DNA of 18,294 nt from the NCBI GenBank assembly GCA_031266495.1, contig JAISAX010000731.1, positions 1 through 18,294 of the forward strand. Reading direction: 5' to 3'. Position 1 is the first letter of the stretch. Every line of letters starts with the position of its first letter. This stretch comes from Opitutaceae bacterium (lineage in GTDB: Bacteria > Verrucomicrobiota > Verrucomicrobiae > Opitutales > Opitutaceae). The notes under the pieces are model-generated. The model was given only the letters and a program-made list of their open reading frames with translations. It did no database searches and was not told where the DNA came from. Shown piece by piece: positions 13,753 through 18,294 of this stretch. A program made the position numbers and the translations under genes.

Positions 13753-14943
13753 TTATTCGTGCAACGCGTGATCGGGCTGGATATTCCCGGCGCGCTGCCA
13801 GACTCGAACACTGGTCCACAACTCGTCCGAAGCGGTCCAGAAAATATCCGTGGCCGGCAAACCGAGCGGCAAAAATGCCGTCGTGCATAAATACAAACTC
13901 CCCGTGCTGATATACGATTCGCCAATCGACGGCTGGCTCCCGGCAAGACCAATGCGCAACCAACCTCCGTCATCAAACGTGCCTGGCGCTTCCAACGTGC
14001 GCCGGATGACAGCCGTCAGCGCGCAACGCACCTGCGCGGCGGGAAGCCCGTCGGGGAGTTTTTTTTGCAACGCCATCTGCGCAAGATGCTGGAACGCTCC
14101 GCAACGATAGGCCAGCGAACGTCCGATCACCGGGAAACTGCCATCACTCCCGATGAGCCGTTCCTGCACTGCGGCATAACGGCTGGCTCGCGCGTTGATA
14201 CGCCTTTCAGATTCGCGCCACACTGCCTGAACGCGCGACCGGGCCGCAACCTCCCCGACCACATCGACCAGCATCGGCTGAATGACGTAACTGTTGTAAA
14301 AATCCCAATGAAACGCCGGCCCGTCGCCATAAATGCCATCGCCCTTATACCACTGCTCGTGCTGGCGAACGGCGTAATCAATGCGCATGAAATCGGCCTC
14401 GCCGGTAAATCGCAACAGGGCGGTTTCGATCATCGCGGAGAACAACAGCCAGTTGTTAAAGCTGGGGGTAATGGCGCGCGTGGATCGCAAGGCGGCAGCG
14501 AGCCGTTCACGCACAATGCCGTCGAGTTCTTGCCAGAGGACGTTGGGCGAGCGAAGGAGCGCGTGGGCAAGAAACGCGGCGTCAACAAGCGGCTGTCCGT
14601 GTTCGGTGAAATTGAGATGGTCGGGCGAGGCGGGATCAACGGCGCTCGCGATGGCGGCGCGGGCCAGCTCACGAAGACGATTCTGCCCGATGCGTTCAGT
14701 CGCGGGCGCGTCCTTGAGTTCCAGCCACGGGGCGAGTCCGCAAAGGGTGCGCCCCAATGCTTCGAGATGGGTTACCAGCCGGGTTCCTTCGCCGCCTCGC
14801 GCATGTTCCACCGGCATTGTGACGCGGAGTTTTCCGGCGGCCAGCGCTTCGAGCGGAGGTGTGGCAACACGGGTCAGCAAGTCTGTCCAGCGCGTGCGCG
14901 TGGCTGGACCGTTGTCCCGTGGAAAGGCGGATGGTTTGTCCAT
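13753..14943 (-). CDS. DUF2264 family protein
   Basis: This is a 396-residue protein without signal peptide, so probably cytoplasmic. It matches the DUF2264 family by the helical-repeat pattern and motifs such as HGQPLVDAAFLAHALLRSP (115-133), FNNWLLFSAMIE (162-173), GDGIYGDGPAFHWDFYNSYVIQPML (201-225), GRSLAYRCGAFQHLAQMAL (274-292) and the C-terminal ESYISTGSLYLCTTAFLPLGLP. The (alpha/alpha) barrel-like repeats recall unsaturated-uronyl hydrolases and related sugar enzymes. I infer a role in processing an oligosaccharide taken up after extracellular cleavage. The start at 14943 is 26 bp after the restored stop (14970) of the upstream hydrolase; a longer frame to 15036 would overlap that gene's conserved tail. 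The catalytic residues cannot be named from sequence alone. Confidence 0.83.
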   Translation of the reverse strand: MDKPSAFPRDNGPATRTRWTDLLTRVATPPLEALAAGKLRVTMPVEHARGGEGTRLVTHLEALGRTLCGLAPWLELKDAPATERIGQNRLRELARAAIASAVDPASPDHLNFTEHGQPLVDAAFLAHALLRSPNVLWQELDGIVRERLAAALRSTRAITPSFNNWLLFSAMIETALLRFTGEADFMRIDYAVRQHEQWYKGDGIYGDGPAFHWDFYNSYVIQPMLVDVVGEVAARSRVQAVWRESERRINARASRYAAVQERLIGSDGSFPVIGRSLAYRCGAFQHLAQMALQKKLPDGLPAAQVRCALTAVIRRTLEAPGTFDDGGWLRIGLAGSQPSIGESYISTGSLYLCTTAFLPLGLPATDIFWTASDELWTSVRVWQRAGNIQPDHALHE

Positions 14944-14969
14944 GCGGGGGGAAGCCGAAGAGGGATCGC

Positions 14970-15114
14970 TTATGGTGTCAGCAGCAAAATCCCCCAGCGA
15001 TCGGTTCGCGCCCAGTTGTCCGCGCCTCCAGCCCACATGTATTGGAAGGCTCGCGTTTCACCGGATTCACTCACGTTGATTCCGAGATCGAACCCCAGCA
15101 AAGCCCGCCCGGCT
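14970..15114 (-). pseudogene. Out-of-frame C-terminal end of the CBM9-like domain
   Basis: Immediately after the G13 run on the coding strand, the frame one step away from the upstream segment encodes LGFDLGINVSESGETRAF and then a WAGGADNWARTDRWGILLL ending, with the stop at 14972-14970. This is the expected last part of a CBM9/DOMON-like domain: the GFD-x-x-x-N strand and the terminal W-G-x-x-x-L strand. With the run at 13 G the ribosome instead ends at 15071. With 14 or 11 G this tail would be joined. It is the third piece of one gene that begins beyond 18294. Confidence 0.8.
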
Positions 15115-16142
15115 CCCCCCCCCCCCCTGTCGCTGCTTCTGTCACCACGGTTCCATTACCCGGAGCCGGCTTCAGGGCCACCCACGGGATGCGAATCTCG
15201 CAACGAAAACCTTTCTGGCCGGGCTGGGCAATGTTTCCGGCTCCGTCGTGAAACGAAAAGGTGATTTTGCCCGCGTCGATGAACTCGCGCCCCCGGTCCA
15301 CGCTCACATGCTTGCGTCCCGTTCCTCCGCTTTCCTGGGCGAGCGAGAGTTTGATGTCGCCGCGCTGATAGTCCCGGTCGCTCCAGTCCGCCGACGCCAT
15401 GTCGGTGCGCAGGAACAGCTCCACCGAATCCATCAGGTATTGCGAGGGGCCGAGCCTGGACTGGGTCCAGCCTCGCTCCGTTTTCGTCACGTTGACGCGG
15501 AGCGTGAGCGCCTCCGCGTCCGCACGCGCCGAGAACGACACCGGGGATTTTTCAAAGTGTTTGCCGTCGCGTGCGCCCGAGACGATCTGGTCGCTGGCGC
15601 CAAACATCTGTTCGCCGCTCTCGCGTATTCCTTTTTTTGTGGACGCTTGCAGCCGCAGCACGCGGTTGCGCAGGGAAATCGTCTTGCGAACGGCACGCTC
15701 GCCGGTATCCGGTTTGCTATTACCTAGCATTGCGGCGATTCCCGAAAGACGCAGGCGTCCGCGTTCGGGCAAGGGGAGACGGACGAGGTCCGCCACGCTG
15801 CCGGGGGGCGCGGTTACCGGCGTCGTCATCGCGTCGCCGCCAGCGCCATTGCCGGAGCCGGTGCTGTTGTCGTCGCCGGGTTGCCATGTGAATGCGCGGG
15901 CTTCGCGGGTTGTGTTGATGGCTTGCACGACCAGCGAGGCGGGGCGCCTGGTATCGCTCGGTATGATACGCGTCGCGAGCGTGGCGCGCCCCTGGCTGGT
16001 CCAGTCCGCCGACTTCAGCGCGGCGGCGATTTCCGTGAACGGTGTTTGCCGCGGCCATGTCATGTAAACCGGTAGTTGCGAGATCCCGACAGGCTGGTCC
16101 GGCGGACAGAGACGGCCCACGCCATCCCGCGTCGCCGCAGGA
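15071..16142 (-). CDS. Middle segment of the broken hydrolase: linker plus CBM9-like domain
   Basis: This is the second frame segment of the multidomain hydrolase. It has no good start of its own; the first usable codon is a GTG at 16120. The sequence begins ...DGVGRLCPPDQPVGISQLPVYMTWP, the last strands of the domain that usually closes such barrels. Next is a beta-rich region (about 16060-15650) with a Gly/Ser/Asn loop. It ends in a CBM9/DOMON-like domain (VSFSARADAEALTLRVNV, LMDSVELFLRTD, YQRGDIKLSLAQ, FRCEIRIPWVALKPAPGNG). The domain is then cut by the G13 run at 15115-15127, giving an unnatural ending PGGLCWGSISEST. CBM9 domains bind sugar chain ends. It is probably not an independent gene but part of the one starting right of the window. 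Confidence 0.75.
15115..15127. repeat. C13 homopolymer (G13 on coding strand) breaking the CBM9-like frame
   Basis: Thirteen C on the plus strand inside coding sequence. On the coding strand the run reads ACA-G13-AGCC. Frame arithmetic shows that a length of 11 or 14 joins the middle segment to the conserved CBM9 tail, while 13 gives a premature stop at 15071. The run encodes poly-Gly in a loop. Confidence 0.92.
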
Positions 16143-18294
16143 GGGGGGGGGGGGAGGGGCGGGAGGAGAGGGAGGAGGCGCCGGACGGGGCAAATGTTAC
16201 CTCGTAACGTCCGTGCGCCGTCTCGTCCGGAACCCAGATTGCGGCGAAACGCATTGCCACCGGTTCGTCGCGCTCGAACACGTATGCGCGGACGGCCCCG
16301 GAGGCGTCGCCACCCGCGCCGGCCTCGCCGATGAAACGGGCGCCGCCGAGCAGCCGCGCCGCCGTGCCGGCGACAAGGAACATGGGCGCGGGCGTCCCGT
16401 CGTATTCAAAAAGCGGGCACCACTCCCAGGGTTGCCACGCGAACAGGGGTTGCGCGGTGCTGTAGGAGAAGTAACGGGCCACGCCCGCGCGGCGGGCTTC
16501 GATCATGTAACGGGCCACCCAGCCCGCGCCTTCGATGGAGGGGAGCGCCTTGGCCGGGTCCATCCGCGAGGCGTGGCTGCGGTAGGCCGCGGAGGTCATG
16601 CGCCCCACTTCGGTTATCCAGACGGGTTTTCCTTCGGTGTGCAGGCTCGCCTGTTCGTTGACCTGGCGCAGCATTTGCGAGCCTTCGCGTTCCGGCGAAC
16701 GCGCGTAGGGGTGAAAGGAGACGATGTCGAGGTGCGCGCCGGCGCCGCGTTCCAGCGCCTGCCGCAGGAAGGTGGAGAAATCGGCGCCGTGGTCCGATGT
16801 GGAGCAGATGCCCATCACGCGCGCCTTCGGGTCGGTTTCTTTGGCGACGCGGTTTGCCGCGGCGAGCATGGGGAGGTAATCGTCAACGGACATCTGGCCG
16901 TTGGGTTCGTTGTAAACTTCCCAGTCCGAGATCAGGCCGGCGTAGCCGCGGACCACGGTTCGCGTGTAGTGTTCCCAGACGGACAGGTCGTCGGGGAGCA
17001 GGGTACTCATCCATGCGCCGCCCCTGGAGGCGTGGGCCGGGAACCAGGGTTCTCCGTTGTGCTTTTTTTTCCACTCCACTTCGAGGAGGCCGAGGATGTT
17101 GAAGCCGACGTTTTTCCAGCGGGCGATGTCTTCGCGGTAGAGCACCGGGGCGTCAGGTCCGTCGGGCAACACGGCGTTGAGTTTGGTGAGGTCGGGGCGT
17201 CCGCCGTGGAGGCGCAGCCAGCGGGCGCCGAAATGGTGGAGGCGCGCCAGCCGGTGGTCTTCGCCCGGTTGCAGGTTCACGTAGTGCTGGCGCGTGCCGC
17301 GCAGCAGCGTCCAGTCGTTGGCGGCGTGGATGCCGAGAAATGCCTTTTCCGGATCGGCGGAGATTTCCGGGAGTCCTTCAAAACCGGCCTGGACAACGAG
17401 CAGTTCGTGTGTCGGCGCAGGCATGGGCGCGGACGCGGACGCGGGCGCGGGGAGGGACGCGGGCGCGGCGGTTGACGTAATGGACGGCGGGACAATCACC
17501 ACGCGATAAATTCCCTGGCCGGGCGGCACTTCGCAGTGGGCGCGCAGGATGTTCTTGTCCTCCTGCGCGACAGCGGGGACGGGGGCGGAAGAAATGGCGG
17601 GAGAGGTGGCGTATCCGTCGTTCCATACAACGGGCTTGCGGAAGAGTTCGCGTTCGCGCGGGGCGACTTCGCTCACGATCCAGGTCCAGCCTTCCGTTCG
17701 CGCGCGTCCGGCGTCGGTTCCGGTGTTGTTTCCGGCGTTGTTTCCGGTGTCGGTTTTTTGGAGGAACTCAAGGGTGGCGGTTACCGGAACCGGTTGCGCC
17801 GACAGGAAACAGTTGTCCGGCGATTGCGTTGACAGGCCGAGCGAATACGGCGGGGTGTGGTACTCCGCGGCGGCGGCGTTTCTGGCCTCGCCGGGGGTCA
17901 GGCAAAGGGCGTCAATGAAGATGGCGTGGCCGGCTTCGGGCGGATTTTCGTTGGTGAGAAAGAAGATGATGTTGTCCGCGCCTTTCATGGCCGTGACGGC
18001 GACTTTGTGGCGCGTCCATGCGCCGCCGGGCCGGATGGTTGCCCAGGCTTGCGGTCCTGGTCCCACTGTTCCCCAGGCGATGCCAAGGGTGTCGCCCGGG
18101 TGTTCCGCTCTCGCGAGGAAGGAGAAGATCATCGGCGTTTCCGGTTTCGCCGCGACGGGGAACGAGCTGAGGCCGAACGCGGAGTCGATGCGCAGGCTGC
18201 GGCGTCCCTGGCCGGGGTTTTGCGTTTCCCATGTGAAGGGCACGAGGGTCGAGGGGTAGTGCGGCAGGATGTAGGGCTGCCAGCCGGCGCCCGT
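16060..18294 (-). CDS. Secreted GH-A-like glycoside hydrolase, 5' partial, frameshifted 3' end
   Basis: The frame is open to the right edge, so the N-terminus is missing. Of 744 visible residues, the first 130 or so form a CBM4/9-like jelly roll (SLRIDSAFGLSSF, FSFLARAEHPGDTLGIAWGT, AIFIDALCLTPGEA). Next come Ig-like strands with low-complexity linkers (T/D-G-N-N repeats; Pro/Ala/Ser). The TIM barrel follows, with WEVYNEPNG (acid/base Glu codon 16908-16906), SFHPYARSP, and VWITEVG (nucleophile Glu codon 16611-16609). These are clan GH-A marks, similar to GH39/GH5-type enzymes; the exact family is unclear. After GRYEVTFAPSGA the frame enters a Pro-rich stretch at a C12 run (16143-16154), then gives meaningless sequence and a stop at 16060. 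The conserved continuation lies in another frame. It is likely extracellular and acts on a plant-type polysaccharide. Confidence 0.78.
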   Translation of the reverse strand, partial: TGAGWQPYILPHYPSTLVPFTWETQNPGQGRRSLRIDSAFGLSSFPVAAKPETPMIFSFLARAEHPGDTLGIAWGTVGPGPQAWATIRPGGAWTRHKVAVTAMKGADNIIFFLTNENPPEAGHAIFIDALCLTPGEARNAAAAEYHTPPYSLGLSTQSPDNCFLSAQPVPVTATLEFLQKTDTGNNAGNNTGTDAGRARTEGWTWIVSEVAPRERELFRKPVVWNDGYATSPAISSAPVPAVAQEDKNILRAHCEVPPGQGIYRVVIVPPSITSTAAPASLPAPASASAPMPAPTHELLVVQAGFEGLPEISADPEKAFLGIHAANDWTLLRGTRQHYVNLQPGEDHRLARLHHFGARWLRLHGGRPDLTKLNAVLPDGPDAPVLYREDIARWKNVGFNILGLLEVEWKKKHNGEPWFPAHASRGGAWMSTLLPDDLSVWEHYTRTVVRGYAGLISDWEVYNEPNGQMSVDDYLPMLAAANRVAKETDPKARVMGICSTSDHGADFSTFLRQALERGAGAHLDIVSFHPYARSPEREGSQMLRQVNEQASLHTEGKPVWITEVGRMTSAAYRSHASRMDPAKALPSIEGAGWVARYMIEARRAGVARYFSYSTAQPLFAWQPWEWCPLFEYDGTPAPMFLVAGTAARLLGGARFIGEAGAGGDASGAVRAYVFERDEPVAMRFAAIWVPDETAHGRYEVTFAPSGASSLSSRPSPPPLLRRRGMAWAVSVRRTSLSGSRNYRFT
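16143..16154. repeat. G12 homopolymer (C12 on coding strand) breaking the hydrolase frame
   Basis: Twelve G on the plus strand, flanked CAGGA...AGG. On the coding strand the run is embedded in a CT-rich, Pro/Ser-coding stretch. A length of 10 or 13 would join the barrel part to the downstream PVYMTWP segment; 12 leads to a stop at 16060. Confidence 0.9.
17718..17753. repeat. 12-bp tandem repeat in a coding linker
   Basis: Three 12-bp units, TTCCGGTGTTGT, TTCCGGCGTTGT and TTCCGGTGTCGG, in tandem. They encode part of the T-D-T-G-N-N-A-G-N-N-T-G linker of the hydrolase. Unit number is a multiple of three bases, so copy changes would keep the frame. Confidence 0.75.

Noticed and set aside
14065..15264. 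Long plus-strand open frame opposite DUF2264
   Set aside because: It is a composition-driven shadow frame; the minus-strand protein shows clear family motifs.
16042..17475. Long plus-strand open frame opposite the GH-A-like gene
   Set aside because: It is Val/Gly/Arg-rich shadow sequence that ends in low-complexity GRGRGRG repeats.

Overview
The window looks like a GC-rich chromosome segment from a member of Verrucomicrobiota, most likely class Opitutia (Opitutaceae-like). This rests on two pseudopilin-like proteins with an FTLIELLTVIAIIG N-terminus and an H-X9-DG type motif, two PEP-CTERM surface proteins, large secreted glycoside hydrolases, and a hybrid GntR/LacI-type sugar regulator. That combination is typical of verrucomicrobial polysaccharide-degradation loci. 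No rRNA, tRNA, CRISPR array or recognisable transposase was seen.

Region 1 (1-3213) is a patchwork of small toxin-antitoxin-like genes and palindromic repeats. A DUF433 antitoxin-like gene (328-582) overlaps a DUF5615 PIN-like toxin gene (579-731). The toxin gene is cut off after about 46 codons by a 231-bp palindromic element (718-948) with 68-bp arms, and the element itself supplies the stop codon. On the minus strand a HipA-like kinase (2732-1776) overlaps by ATGA a protein with a HipA-N-like region and a HIRAN domain (1779-1030). The gene-poor stretch 2733-3213 holds several perfect or near-perfect hairpins.

Region 2 (3214-12216, all minus strand) holds two modules in mirror order. Read 5'->3' on the minus strand they are pseudopilin, PEP-CTERM protein, GH51-like arabinofuranosidase, then a 1147-residue secreted protein of unrecognised family, PEP-CTERM protein, pseudopilin. 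Genes within a module are tightly spaced or overlap. A spacer of about 300 bp containing a 14-bp palindrome separates the modules.

Region 3 (12217-13586) is a divergent control region plus the GntR-HTH/LacI-type-sensor regulator on the plus strand. The control region carries a 15-bp palindrome that contains both back-to-back -35-like boxes. The regulator probably controls the sugar genes on both sides.

Region 4 (13753-18294, minus strand) is a multidomain secreted hydrolase that runs off the right edge, followed by a cytoplasmic DUF2264 protein. The hydrolase has a CBM-like domain, a clan GH-A-like barrel with the NEP and TEVG glutamates, and a CBM9-like tail. Its reading frame is broken twice, at a C12 and at a G13 run, and at each run adding one base (or losing two) restores the conserved protein.

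The most striking property of the sugar locus is the repeated occurrence of 10-14 nt G/C homopolymers. There are two inside the hydrolase, two directly upstream of the PEP-CTERM genes and one upstream of the 1147-residue protein, with similar purine-rich flanks. This could reflect slipped-strand phase variation of cell-surface carbohydrate functions, or sequencing or assembly error at homopolymers. The sequence alone cannot decide between these.
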